Positions 26,662 through 35,146 are shown, numbered from the stretch's first letter. The stretch: DNA of 64,000 bases from Clostridiales bacterium (GCA_017617995.1 JAFZVE010000073.1:1-64000), one strand, 5' to 3'. The notes: generated by a model from the sequence alone, not told the origin. Numbers and translations: made by a program.

Positions 26662-27435
26662 TCAGTCATTTACGGCGCGGAAGCCATCGCCCATCAGGGC
26701 TGTCAGCGACTCGGAGATGCGTCTGTAGAATTCACTGTTGGACTCATTTCCACGATAGATCTGGTGATACACGATGCCATCCTTTATGAAGAGCACTCTT
26801 CCCGCAGTCGAAGCGGCCTTTACGGAGTGGGTAACCATCAGGATGGTCTGGCCTTCTTTATTGATGTTTGCGAATTGCTCAAGAAGTTCATCTGTCGAGC
26901 GCGAATCCAGCGCACCGGTCGGCTCGTCAGCCAAGACGATGTCCGGCTGCGTGATGATCGCTCTGGCGACCGCGACACGTTGCTTCTGACCACCGGAGAT
27001 CTCGTACGGGAACTTCTCGAGAAGCTCTGTGATACCGAGCTTGGCCGCGATGGGCTTGATGCGCGATTCCATCTCAGTGTGGTGCACGTCTGCAAGAACC
27101 AGCGGCAGATAGATGTTATCTCTTACAGAGAAATTATCGAGGAGATTAAACTCCTGGAATACAAAGCCAAGTCGTTCCCGGCGGAACTTCGCCAGTTCTT
27201 TCTCCTTTACGGAATTCATCTTTTTCCCGTCGAGTATGACCTCGCCCTCTGTGGGCTTATCAAGTGTCGCCAGGATATTCAGAAGGGTCGTCTTACCGGA
27301 ACCGGACTCGCCCATGATGGCAACATATTCGCCCTGTTCGACTGTCAGGTTTACATTCTGCAGCGCCACGACTTTGTTTCCCCCGAAACGCGTGGTGTAG
27401 ACTTTCTTCAGATTTTTAACCTCTAACATAGACAT
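26662..27435 (-). CDS. BceA-like ABC transporter ATP-binding protein
   Basis: 257 residues of the MacB/LolD/BceA type. Walker A is GESGSGKTT, the Q-loop VFQEFNLL, the signature ISGGQKQRVAVARA, Walker B IVLADEPTGALD, and the H-switch MVTHSVKAA. It powers the BceB-like permease encoded immediately downstream. The ATG at 27435 has GGAG nine bases upstream. The preceding intergenic region holds an inverted repeat that probably binds the adjacent response regulator, so expression is likely induced by cell-wall-active peptides. Confidence 0.95.
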   Translation of the reverse strand: MSMLEVKNLKKVYTTRFGGNKVVALQNVNLTVEQGEYVAIMGESGSGKTTLLNILATLDKPTEGEVILDGKKMNSVKEKELAKFRRERLGFVFQEFNLLDNFSVRDNIYLPLVLADVHHTEMESRIKPIAAKLGITELLEKFPYEISGGQKQRVAVARAIITQPDIVLADEPTGALDSRSTDELLEQFANINKEGQTILMVTHSVKAASTAGRVLFIKDGIVYHQIYRGNESNSEFYRRISESLTALMGDGFRAVND

Positions 27436-27509
27436 AGAAGTGTACTCCTCTCTTTTGCCATTTTACGATCCCATCTTATCGTTTCGGGGATAGCGCTGCC
27501 ATCGATGTG

Positions 27510-27547
27510 TCTTACATTATTTCACCGTATCTTACATTTTCGTAAGA
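27510..27547 (-). promoter_or_regulatory. Putative response-regulator operator upstream of the bceAB-like genes
   Basis: TCTTAC (27530-27535), 6 bases, GTAAGA (27542-27547) is a perfect inverted repeat. A third half-site TCTTAC starts at 27510, exactly 20 bases away, about two helical turns. It lies about 75-110 bases before the ATPase start, where Bce-type regulators usually bind. The binding itself is inferred. Confidence 0.6.
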
Positions 27548-27554
27548 TTGGAAA

Positions 27555-27580
27555 CGGATGCATCACATTATCTGCATCCG
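27555..27580 (-). terminator. Hairpin after the kinase gene cluster, possible weak terminator or attenuator
   Basis: CGGATGCA (27555-27562) and TGCATCCG (27573-27580) form a perfect 8-bp stem. Only a short T-tract follows on the minus strand. It lies between the sensor kinase stop and the operator, and may separate the two transcription units. Confidence 0.4.
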
Positions 27581-27622
27581 AACAACGCGCGAGAAAACGG
27601 AACCAGACAGTACTATCGGTTT

Positions 27623-28657
27623 TTATGCGTCCTTCTTCTTTCCGAATCTTACGGTTACCTTCGTGCCGCGCCCTACTTCGGAATCAAAGAGGACCTCCGC
27701 GGAGATCATGTCGGCCGCCTTCTTTACGAGGTACAGACCAAGGCCCGTGGACTTCTTCTCGTTATGTCCGTTATAGCCCGTATAGCCCTTCTCGAAGATA
27801 CGCGGCAGATCTTCCTTGGCGATACCGATACCCTCGTCCTCGATGACGAAGCCGTTCTCGAAGCCATAGAAATGCACGGTGCCGCTTTTCTGATACTTGA
27901 TTGCGTTGGAGATCAGCTGGCCTACGATAAAACCGAGCCATTTCTTATCCGTCGTAACCTCCAGTTCAAATGGCTGAAAATCCACCGCCAATCCCTTTGC
28001 CAGAAACATTGTCATCGCGCGCTTGATTTCACTTCTGACGACATCTTCAGCCTTCACTTTGGCAAAAGAAAGGTCATTGCTCTCGGAACCGAGACGCAGA
28101 TAGTTAAGCGCCATATCCGCGTAGTTCTCGACCTGAATAAGCTGCGAACGCAGGCGGCTCCCCGTCTCGGTATCTTCCATATTCTGGATGATGAGCGACA
28201 GCGCCGAGATCGGTGTCTTGATCTGATGGACCCACATCGTGTAGTAATCGAGCATGGCGTTATAGTTCGCCGAGTGCTCTTCCTGCTCTTTGGAAAGGGT
28301 GTCGGACAGTTTTATGAGAAGTGTGCGGTAATCTGCCTCGATCAGGTCGATCTTCTCCTCGAGATCCGGAACATCCTCGTTTTCCCGCAGGGCCTCTTTC
28401 GCCGAGAAAGATTCTGCGAGTGACTGTGGGAATTCGCGTCCACTTTTGAGCATCTGGTGTTTCGCTTCAAAAGCTCTGTAGCCGACGATGCCGAGGATAA
28501 CTCCGATCAGGAGGAGGATCACGCCCGAAAGAAGCGCCGGCATCAGTGATTTTCCATAGATCCAGCACACGAAAGCCGTGACAGCTACACAGACTATGCC
28601 GCATACGATCGCACTCACGCGGCTTCTCAGATAGGCCAGAAGCACTTTCTTATTCAA
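27623..28657 (-). CDS. BceS-like intramembrane-sensing histidine kinase
   Basis: 344 residues. Two closely spaced N-terminal transmembrane helices have almost no extracellular loop, as in kinases that sense through a Bce transporter rather than directly. The phosphoacceptor His is in WVHQIKTPISAL. The ATPase domain has N box QLISNAIKYQ, G1 EDEGIGI and G2 GLGLYLV. The start is a TTG at 28657 overlapping the end of the response regulator gene by 8 bases. The next in-frame ATG would delete the first membrane helix. Confidence 0.92.
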   Translation of the reverse strand: MNKKVLLAYLRSRVSAIVCGIVCVAVTAFVCWIYGKSLMPALLSGVILLLIGVILGIVGYRAFEAKHQMLKSGREFPQSLAESFSAKEALRENEDVPDLEEKIDLIEADYRTLLIKLSDTLSKEQEEHSANYNAMLDYYTMWVHQIKTPISALSLIIQNMEDTETGSRLRSQLIQVENYADMALNYLRLGSESNDLSFAKVKAEDVVRSEIKRAMTMFLAKGLAVDFQPFELEVTTDKKWLGFIVGQLISNAIKYQKSGTVHFYGFENGFVIEDEGIGIAKEDLPRIFEKGYTGYNGHNEKKSTGLGLYLVKKAADMISAEVLFDSEVGRGTKVTVRFGKKKDA

Positions 28658-29327
28658 TGATGTACCCCTGTCCTTTCTTCGTCGTGATGAAGTCCGGAAG
28701 GCCCGCTGTCTCGAGCTTTTTTCTCAGACGGTTGATGTTGACGGAGAGAGTATTCTCGTCTACGAAACAGTCGTCATCCCAGAGCTGCTGCATCAGTGTA
28801 TTTCGCGAAACGATCGTCCCCTTCGCCGTAAGAAGCGCCGACAGGATGCGGTTCTCATTCTTCGTCAGATCGAGTTTCTGTCCATTCACAGTGATCGTGG
28901 AATCCGAAGCATTATAGGCCGCGCCGCGATGCTCGATCACGTCGCTCTTTTCCTCGGTAAATGCATAGGCACGGCGAAGTACCGCCATGATTTTTGCCGT
29001 CAGGACATTAAAGTCGAAGGGCTTGGCGACGAAGTCATCCGCACCCATATTAATCGCGGTTACGAGGTTGATGTTATCCGATGCCGACGACAGGAAAATA
29101 ACCGGCACCTTCGACACTTCACGTATCTTCGCGCAACGGATAAAACCATTGGCGAAAGGAAGGCCGATATCCATCAGGATCAGGTGCGGTGCAAAGGTCT
29201 GGAACTCTCCGAGGATGTCCTCGAAATTCTCTGTAAGCTTGACCTCATAGCCCCAGCCGGTCATCATGGTCTTCAGTTCGGAAGCAATGGTGAAGTCGTC
29301 CTCCACCACCAGAATCTTATATTTCAT
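28650..29327 (-). CDS. BceR-like OmpR-family response regulator
   Basis: 225 residues. The receiver domain has the acidic pocket EDD at 9-11, phosphoacceptor Asp53 (LILMDIGLP) and Lys in VAKPF. The C-terminal winged helix ends with TLSVNINRLRKKLE and TKKGQGYIIE, as in OmpR/PhoB proteins. It is co-transcribed with the overlapping kinase gene. It probably activates the transporter genes through the inverted repeat at 27510-27547. A TGGTATAAT extended -10 lies upstream. Confidence 0.95.
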   Translation of the reverse strand: MKYKILVVEDDFTIASELKTMMTGWGYEVKLTENFEDILGEFQTFAPHLILMDIGLPFANGFIRCAKIREVSKVPVIFLSSASDNINLVTAINMGADDFVAKPFDFNVLTAKIMAVLRRAYAFTEEKSDVIEHRGAAYNASDSTITVNGQKLDLTKNENRILSALLTAKGTIVSRNTLMQQLWDDDCFVDENTLSVNINRLRKKLETAGLPDFITTKKGQGYIIE

Positions 29328-29359
29328 AGATCATACTCTCTTCTCATTTTCCTTTCGTT

Positions 29360-29368
29360 ATTATACCA
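29360..29368 (-). promoter_or_regulatory. Extended -10 promoter of the bceRS-like genes
   Basis: The minus strand reads TGGTATAAT (29368-29360), a TGn-extended consensus -10, about 33 bases before the regulator ATG. The -35 is poor. Confidence 0.55.
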
Positions 29369-29400
29369 TACTACGCCCCACACCCTACTGAAAAAGAAAA

Positions 29401-29420
29401 GGTCCGCATCGCTGCGGACC
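29401..29420 (-). terminator. Intrinsic terminator downstream of the 193-residue protein gene
   Basis: GGTCCGCA, loop, TGCGGACC is a perfect 8-bp GC-rich stem. On the minus strand TTTTCTTTTT follows. Confidence 0.85.
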
Positions 29421-29449
29421 CTCTCACAGAAGTCATAGTAATTCAGGAA

Positions 29450-30031
29450 TTATGCCCACGGATTCGCCTGATCCGGTACACGGATTCCTACGAGGATGAA
29501 CTGCTCCCACAGGAACCAGTCGCCCGTCGACGGCTTCGTACGAAGCTGGATCTGACGCGGACTATCGGCTCCGCCGGAATTCAGATTCAGAGTAATATAA
29601 CCCTGGCTGAAATTATCGCGGCTGTGTGCCAGTTCGTAGATCTCTACCGAATACGGACGCTGCGGCATATAGTTGTTTTGCGGTGTCGCACCTTTCAGGT
29701 AGGATCGCGGTACATAGTCCGCATCACGGAAGCGATCGGCGATAAACGAGATCTGCATCGGAGACAACGGCTGCGGTCCTTTAAGGAAGTTCAGCATCCT
29801 GATACTCTCCTCCTTGTTAGACGGCCATACACAGAGCGCTGCCACAGTCAGTGCCGCCACATCAAAAGGATCCTTCATCTTCGCTTCCGGAAGCGCCATC
29901 ATCTGCTCGAGTGTCTCCGGCATCTCCTGGAAAACCACTGTTTTTCTCTGGAGCTGTCCTCCACCATTTCCACCGCCAAAAGCATTTGCCGCACCGGATA
30001 CTGCATTCTGGATGTTATCAAATAATCCCAT
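29450..30031 (-). CDS. Uncharacterised protein, DUF6935-like
   Basis: 193 residues, no signal peptide or membrane helix. A Gly/Ala-rich N-terminus (GLFDNIQNAVSGAANAFGGG) precedes a compact domain. That domain starts ETLEQMMALPEAKMKDPFDVAALTV and ends LRTKPSTGDWFLWEQFILVG. The pattern resembles the family I recall as DUF6935 in Clostridia, though the label is tentative. GGAG precedes the ATG. It is 74 bases downstream of the zinc-ribbon protein gene and may share its transcript; a strong terminator follows. No function is known. Confidence 0.78.
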   Translation of the reverse strand: MGLFDNIQNAVSGAANAFGGGNGGGQLQRKTVVFQEMPETLEQMMALPEAKMKDPFDVAALTVAALCVWPSNKEESIRMLNFLKGPQPLSPMQISFIADRFRDADYVPRSYLKGATPQNNYMPQRPYSVEIYELAHSRDNFSQGYITLNLNSGGADSPRQIQLRTKPSTGDWFLWEQFILVGIRVPDQANPWA

Positions 30032-30105
30032 ATTCTATCTCTCCTTGTTGTTATTCTCTTTCACGGGAAGCATTGTTCCCGTTCTTTTCAACTACTATTG
30101 ACGGC

Positions 30106-31041
30106 TCAGTTCTTCGGTCCCTGATTCACGATACCGCCGTTATTGAGTTTCTCGTCCTTCCAAGATGATCTCTGTTTCGTAAAGAGTGCATCTGCTGCCG
30201 ACTGTGCTGCACTCGGGGCCGTAGCGGGAGAAGCTTCGCCCTCACCACCAAACTGGCCAGGTGCAAGAACGGGCGCCGAGGCTACACCTTCAACAGGCTG
30301 TGCCGGCTGGAACGGGGGCGGTTCCGGAAGTCTGTCTTCTGTCACTGCACCGACTACTGCTGCAGCAGGAGCTGCCGCGGCCACTGCCATCGGAGCTGCT
30401 GAACCTTCAAATGCCGGAGCTGCAGGAGCCTCAACAGGCGCATCAAATACAGGAGCAGCAGGCGCTTCTGCAACAGGCTCGACCGGCGCTTCTGCAACTG
30501 GTTCTACCGGTGTTTCAAAAGCCGGAGCTACAGGTGCTTCTACCGGTGCCGGATCGATCGAATCAGGCGTTTCAGCGCATACATCGCCCATGATCTGGTA
30601 CTGCTCTTCTACCGGTTCCGGCATAGCACTTGTCGGTGCATCCGGCATACCCGAAAGATCTCCCATTGCTGAGACAGGGGCGGGTTCCATTGTCTGCATA
30701 TCGGGAGCAGCGGGAGCTTCGAAAGCAGGTGCTTCAACCGGTGCAGCCGGTGCCTCAAAAGCAGGTGCTTCAACCGGGGCCTCAGCAACAGGCGCCTCGA
30801 AAGCAGGCGCGACCGGAGCTTCTACAGGAGCCTCGAAAGTTGGAGCTGCAGGCGCTTCTATCGGAGCGTCAAATGCAGGTGCAGCAGGCGCTTCAAAAGC
30901 CGGAGCCTCAACAGGTGCTTCCACAACCGGTGCAGCAGCTTCTACAACTGGAGCGGCAGCCGCATCAGCAAGCTTAAATCCGCAGCTCATGCAGAAAAGA
31001 TCACCTTCACGTACCGGGTTACCACAATTTGGACAGTTCAT
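30106..31041 (-). CDS. Zinc-ribbon protein with long Ala/Pro/Val/Glu low-complexity region
   Basis: 311 residues. The N-terminus is a zinc ribbon with Cys3, Cys6, Cys17 and Cys20 ([20 protein letters not shown]). About 200 residues of degenerate [12 protein letters not shown]-type repeats follow, probably an extended flexible rod. The C-terminus ends in a short charged patch ([15 protein letters not shown]). GGAGG precedes the ATG. Zinc-ribbon plus disordered-tail proteins are common in Clostridia and of unknown role. The repetitive DNA makes indels or assembly errors likely. A similar design is encoded at 61094-62230. Confidence 0.8.
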   Translation of the reverse strand: MNCPNCGNPVREGDLFCMSCGFKLADAAAAPVVEAAAPVVEAPVEAPAFEAPAAPAFDAPIEAPAAPTFEAPVEAPVAPAFEAPVAEAPVEAPAFEAPAAPVEAPAFEAPAAPDMQTMEPAPVSAMGDLSGMPDAPTSAMPEPVEEQYQIMGDVCAETPDSIDPAPVEAPVAPAFETPVEPVAEAPVEPVAEAPAAPVFDAPVEAPAAPAFEGSAAPMAVAAAAPAAAVVGAVTEDRLPEPPPFQPAQPVEGVASAPVLAPGQFGGEGEASPATAPSAAQSAADALFTKQRSSWKDEKLNNGGIVNQGPKN

Positions 31042-31137
31042 AAAAAATCCTCCTTTTCCTAACGGATTATGTTTTTTGTATTATTGTTTTTCTATCCGGT
31101 ACCGGATCAACGCCACCACAGTGTTTCCGGCACACAC

Positions 31138-31788
31138 TCACGAGAATACCGAGCACTCCATCTTCTTCATGAAAGCCAGATACTCCGATTTCAGCGCATC
31201 AGCATTCGGACCTTCCACAAAGGCATAGAATACCGAACTCCCGTCGATTGATGCGTAGACGCTAAAGATCATGAAATCAGTCTCACATGCATATGCGAAG
31301 TAATCGTTCTTGCTGACGAATTCATTCTTGATCTCTGCGCCGATGTCTTCGTTATTGGTGTAGGACTGCTTCCTTCCACTCATGATGCTGTCATAATAGC
31401 TCTGCGCCGCATCCTTGTTCTCAAACTCGACCACGAGCACTTCCATGTAGGCCACCGACCCACTTGCCTCGCTCTTCGGATCTGCCTTGAGATACTTAAA
31501 GACCGACTTCACCTTGCTTGTATCCACTACAGTATGAAATCCGAAGAAGTTGAAGTTTTTCGTTTTGACTTCCGTGTATACTCCCACGGCAAAATCACTT
31601 GCCACGTCTACGACCTTATACTTGGAGTCGACCATCTCGTCGTATTGTTCGTCCTCGGCTTTCTTGGCCGCGCACGTATCCTCCAGCGCATCCTTGACAT
31701 CGTCCACTTTTGAGCGGAAACCGCTCTTACAGGCACACAGCCCCAGCGCCATTACCGATACTATCAGAAAGGGAAGCACTCTCTTCAT
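31138..31788 (-). CDS. Uncharacterised lipoprotein
   Basis: 216 residues. A signal peptide ends in the lipobox GLCAC, so the protein is predicted to be lipid-anchored and exported. The rest is a mixed alpha/beta domain of about 180 residues with no recognised motif. Aromatic and acidic residues are frequent (NFNFFGFHTVVD). ATG at 31788 has GAGG six bases upstream and is preferred to the ATG at 31800. It lies 96 bases upstream of the zinc-ribbon gene on the same strand. Confidence 0.78.
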   Translation of the reverse strand: MKRVLPFLIVSVMALGLCACKSGFRSKVDDVKDALEDTCAAKKAEDEQYDEMVDSKYKVVDVASDFAVGVYTEVKTKNFNFFGFHTVVDTSKVKSVFKYLKADPKSEASGSVAYMEVLVVEFENKDAAQSYYDSIMSGRKQSYTNNEDIGAEIKNEFVSKNDYFAYACETDFMIFSVYASIDGSSVFYAFVEGPNADALKSEYLAFMKKMECSVFS

Positions 31789-31881
31789 GGTCAACCTCAT
31801 TAAGTATTCTCTATAAAATTTTATCTTTTTACGGCTGAAAAAACAAGAGAGTCCCCTTCTTTACACGGGCCCACTTCGACC

Positions 31882-32694
31882 TTAAAGAAACATGTCGCTT
31901 ATCATGGCACGCATCTCCTTCATATTCAACGTCGTCCCATCTCCTTCGAAGGTAAGCATCAGATTTTTCCCCGTATAGATTCCATTTCGCCGATAGATAT
32001 CGTTCTTCTCCAGAAACCTTTTCCGATAAACGGGGTCGTCCATCTTCCCGCAATGCTCGTGATATATCTCCCGCCTGTTCTTTTTATCCCAGAGCGTGAA
32101 GTCCGGAACCAGCACCGATCCGTCCGGGAATCTCAATTCCTGTTCGTATCTGTACGGTATCCCCATCTCCAGATATGTATCCGCAAAGAGGACTTCCGAT
32201 TTAGAGCGTACCATATCCCCTTTCTTTGTCGGATAGATCTTCTTTTCTGGAAAGGTCGAGCCCTGGGTATACGGAGCCTGTTCCCATAATCTTTCGCAGA
32301 CCTCATCCGAGACTAGAAGAGGCCGGATCAGTGCTTTTCGCGCATCGCACATATTTGTGAACAGTTTTTCCGGCGACTTACCGCTGATGCAATCAATATA
32401 AGCATTCAGCGAAATCAACTCGCGGGATGCTCGGAAAATGAAGCGTTCAAGATACGTCCTCGACGCCAGGGCTCTTGCCAGGGCCACTTCTTTTCGCGTG
32501 ATGTACTTCCGGCGCCCTGCAGTCTGTTCGGATACAAGATACATGAATATACCTTTTTTTCCATTGACTAACTCCAGATGACCATCGGGCCAATTGCCCG
32601 AATCACGCAAACTGTGCAGATCAGCTTCCGCCTTGGCAATTGTCCTTTCCAGAATGCTTTTTCTCTTCAATAGTGATTCTATAAATGTAAGCAT
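31882..32694 (-). CDS. PD-(D/E)XK nuclease-like protein
   Basis: 270 residues. The C-terminal third resembles the small PD-(D/E)XK nucleases found alone or on helicases: GDMVRSKSEVLFADTYLE (Glu167), VLVPDFTLWD (Asp198) and IYHEHCGKMDDPVY (Glu213). The last corresponds to the usual WEHLGMMD motif. The N-terminal part is helical and basic and may bind nucleic acid. GGGAGG precedes the ATG. It stands alone with no methylase or helicase nearby. Base use looks more A/T-rich than in neighbouring enzyme genes, which may point to transfer. A DNA-processing role is inferred only from motifs. Confidence 0.75.
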   Translation of the reverse strand: MLTFIESLLKRKSILERTIAKAEADLHSLRDSGNWPDGHLELVNGKKGIFMYLVSEQTAGRRKYITRKEVALARALASRTYLERFIFRASRELISLNAYIDCISGKSPEKLFTNMCDARKALIRPLLVSDEVCERLWEQAPYTQGSTFPEKKIYPTKKGDMVRSKSEVLFADTYLEMGIPYRYEQELRFPDGSVLVPDFTLWDKKNRREIYHEHCGKMDDPVYRKRFLEKNDIYRRNGIYTGKNLMLTFEGDGTTLNMKEMRAMISDMFL

Positions 32695-32926
32695 ATGAGC
32701 CTCCCTTTCGGGACGCGCCTGGTCGCTTCAAACTCATATCAAAACACAAACCGGTTTATCCGATCCTAAGCTACACGTGGCAGCAAAACAAAACATATCA
32801 TATGCGTGCGGCAGATCTTCCGCCGCCCCTAGCACGCCACTTTTTGCCTATGATACATCCTTTCCACATCGATATCAAGATGGAAAAGCAATCAGTATTT
32901 TCGCCCGAAACACCTATGTAGTCGAA
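32695..32926. other. Intergenic stretch without recognised gene
   Basis: The 232 bases between the nuclease-like gene and the hairpin array hold no convincing coding frame. A short imperfect stem (TTTCCA / TGGAAA near 32870-32886) is visible but not interpretable. Confidence 0.5.
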
Positions 32927-33128
32927 AGACAAGAGATACCTAGGTTTTCGCTTTGACCTCTTGTCTTCGTAGGAAGAATCAGACAAGAGGTTCCTCTGTT
33001 TTCACCTTGACCTCTTGTCTTTGCTAGAGAAATCAGACAAGAGGTTCCTCTGTTTTCGCTTTGACCTCTTGTCTTCGCCAGAGAAATCAGACAAGAGGTT
33101 CCTCTGTTTTCGCTTTGACCTCTTGTCT
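32927..33128. repeat. Four tandem 54-bp units, each a 40-bp inverted repeat
   Basis: Units start at 32927, 32981, 33035 and 33089, exactly 54 bp apart. Each begins AGACAAGAG and ends CTCTTGTCT; units 2-4 have a perfect 11-bp stem AGACAAGAGGT / ACCTCTTGTCT around an 18-base loop. Units 3 and 4 are identical over 40 bases, and unit 1 is the most diverged. Linkers of 14 bases are similar to each other. The array ends about 30 bases before the -10 of the next gene. Confidence 0.95.
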
Positions 33129-33158
33129 TTGTTTCTATGCCTTCGCCTCGCGATGGTG

Positions 33159-33164
33159 TAAAAT
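33159..33164 (+). promoter_or_regulatory. Candidate -10 of the 225-residue protein gene
   Basis: TAAAAT lies 27 bases before the ATG and just downstream of the hairpin array, with no good -35. Weak support. Confidence 0.35.
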
Positions 33165-33191
33165 GATAACATCACCCAAGGAGGTGCACTG

Positions 33192-33869
33192 ATGTTCTCG
33201 ATTTTCAAGAAAAACAAGCCCGACGACGAGCTGACCCGGATTTTCAAGGAGAAAGGGTTCTACTGCGACGAGTATGTGCAGGCCTTCATCCACAGCCGCA
33301 AGCACCTCAGTTCCGACGACCACTTCACCCTCTGCGAGCTCTACATCGAAATGGAGCGCTACAATGATGCGCAAAAAGAACTGCTCTCCGTTAAGCCCGG
33401 GTCCCTTCTGGACATCATCACCACCGGCCAGCTCGCGTTCTGTCAGATCGCGCTCTATATGGGTACCGGCGAATACGATGATGCGAAGGCCGTTTACGAG
33501 GATAAGGTCAAGTTCCTCGACACCTTCATGAAGAACCCCGTCCGATGCCGGATCGCCGGCGACTACTATTCCTATGCCGCGACGATCTGCGCCATGATCG
33601 GCGACGAGAAGAAGAAAGAGACCTATTTCGCCCGCATGCGTGAATGGTGCGACATCTACCCGAAGCACCGCATCCTTCTCGACATCACCGAGGTCGCCAC
33701 GCTCTACGCGAAGGCAGCAGCACTTGCGGGAGTCACCCCTGACGAAGCCAAGTCCGCCAAAGAAACCTGCCGCGACACCATCCTCAACTTCCAGGATTTC
33801 AATTATGAATGGGAGCGGGCGTACTATCTCAGGAAACTGGAACGGACGCAGCGATTGTATTTAGTATGA
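33192..33869 (+). CDS. Uncharacterised helical, TPR-like protein
   Basis: 225 residues, no signal or membrane segment. The sequence reads as paired amphipathic helices (HFTLCELYIEMERYNDAQKE, LAFCQIALYMGTGEYDDAKA), suggesting tetratricopeptide-like repeats. Such proteins usually act as protein-protein scaffolds. A strong AAGGAGGTG site fixes the ATG. The gene sits directly behind the four-hairpin array, which could be its control region. No partner is evident from context. Confidence 0.78.
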   Translation: MFSIFKKNKPDDELTRIFKEKGFYCDEYVQAFIHSRKHLSSDDHFTLCELYIEMERYNDAQKELLSVKPGSLLDIITTGQLAFCQIALYMGTGEYDDAKAVYEDKVKFLDTFMKNPVRCRIAGDYYSYAATICAMIGDEKKKETYFARMREWCDIYPKHRILLDITEVATLYAKAAALAGVTPDEAKSAKETCRDTILNFQDFNYEWERAYYLRKLERTQRLYLV

Positions 33870-33994
33870 ACCGCGTGATAAAATAGCATTAGAAGAACTC
33901 GGAAAAAGCATCAGGACATCGTAAAGCTTGTCATAAAACCGCAAGATATTTTCTATTACATTTTCTTGCCGGGAACTACAAGGATGGTGATAGT

Positions 33995-35050
33995 ATGAGT
34001 AACGGGAATCATACCGGTATCATTGTGGGCATCGTGCTGACTACACTGGCCTTGATCGTGGGTGCAAATATCGGGGTCGGATATTACATGCGCCACGCCA
34101 AAGTCGTGGATATGTATTATATTTTCAGTAACTCTTGTCCGAACCCGGTTGTGCTTCAGCTTGACATTGTAAACGGAGAACTAGTAACTAATGAAGCTGA
34201 TGTCCCGGAAACGGAATATCATGGACCTACTTATTGGGAGGGCTGGAAGAAGGCGCCTTTCGAAGAATCGTCCGTCAATACTACCCTGTGGGCGATCGAT
34301 ATCGCGCTCATCGGCGCAGGCATTTTCGCTTACATTCTTCTTCTCACTTTCGAAGAAGGCAACGCCGGAAAACTTCTGAAGATGTCCGGCCTGTTTGTCG
34401 CCTATGTCGTACTTGCGGGTGGCGTGGTCCTCGGCATATATAACTACTTTCTGCATAAGACATATACGGTGGAGAACCACCTGAATGCGCCGATCATCTA
34501 TCTCTATGACGATCAGTCGCGAGAAGTGACGGTCAAGCTGGATGTAAACGGCACACTGACCCACACCTATCCTTCCTACGATGCGGATGCAGGATGGACC
34601 GTGAAGACTTCACCGGACGGCACGCTGACCGACGGAAACGGCCGGCAGTACGAGTACCTCTTCTGGGAGGCAGATGCGGCGATGCCGATCGATCTCAGCA
34701 AAGGCTTCTGTGTAAAGGGCGAAGATACCGCTGATTTTCTGGAGGCAGCACTGTCCGATCTGGGACTTTCGGATACGGAGGCAAATACATTCATCATGTA
34801 CTGGCTGCCGCAGATGGAAGAGAATCCCTATAACGTGATCGTTTTCCAGACCACTACATATGAAGATACCGTCGTGCTCGACGTCGATCCGGCACCGGAT
34901 ACGGTCATCCGTGTGAATATGGCATACTTTGGGACTTCCGAATATGTGGAGATGCAACCGCAGGATCTAAAAAACATGAATCCGTCGCTGCAGGAACGCG
35001 AAGGACTTATACTCGTCGAGTGGGGCGGCGAGGAGATTGCGATGCCCTGA
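33995..35050 (+). CDS. Membrane protein with a recurrent KPVIYLYP-type C-terminal domain
   Basis: 351 residues. Three transmembrane helices lie at about 8-30, 95-116 and 130-152. The C-terminal domain (about 160-351) begins NAPIIYLYDD and includes GTLTDGNGRQYEYLFWEA, GFCVKGEDTADFLE and TFIMYWLPQMEENPYNVIVFQT. I recall this conserved uncharacterised domain from many anaerobes, usually starting KPVIYLYP and often on exported proteins. Here it is joined to a membrane anchor. GGTGAT precedes the ATG. It probably forms its own unit, ending at a bidirectional terminator. Function unknown. Confidence 0.8.
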   Translation: MSNGNHTGIIVGIVLTTLALIVGANIGVGYYMRHAKVVDMYYIFSNSCPNPVVLQLDIVNGELVTNEADVPETEYHGPTYWEGWKKAPFEESSVNTTLWAIDIALIGAGIFAYILLLTFEEGNAGKLLKMSGLFVAYVVLAGGVVLGIYNYFLHKTYTVENHLNAPIIYLYDDQSREVTVKLDVNGTLTHTYPSYDADAGWTVKTSPDGTLTDGNGRQYEYLFWEADAAMPIDLSKGFCVKGEDTADFLEAALSDLGLSDTEANTFIMYWLPQMEENPYNVIVFQTTTYEDTVVLDVDPAPDTVIRVNMAYFGTSEYVEMQPQDLKNMNPSLQEREGLILVEWGGEEIAMP

Positions 35051-35096
35051 TTCCGATAGGGTGCAGCTCTCTACCGAACACAGATAGAAGCAAACG

Positions 35097-35146
35097 AAAA
35101 GGGGCGTCTCTTCGTGATTCGAATCACTTTTGAGACAGCCCCTTTT
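35097..35146. terminator. Bidirectional terminator between the membrane protein gene and pheT
   Basis: AAAAGGGGC-GTCTC and GAGAC-A-GCCCCTTTT form the outer stem, with a perfect inner palindrome GTGATTCGAATCAC (35114-35127). T-tracts exist on both sides. Confidence 0.85.

Noticed and set aside
32927-33128. CRISPR array
   Set aside because: The 54-bp period consists of long palindromes with similar 14-bp linkers. There are no variable spacers of 30 bases and no cas genes.
33002-33247. 81-codon minus-strand frame through the hairpin array
   Set aside because: The 54-bp period is 18 codons, so any open frame repeats DKRSKRKQRNLLS-like peptides. It has no ribosome site and overlaps the real gene at 33192.
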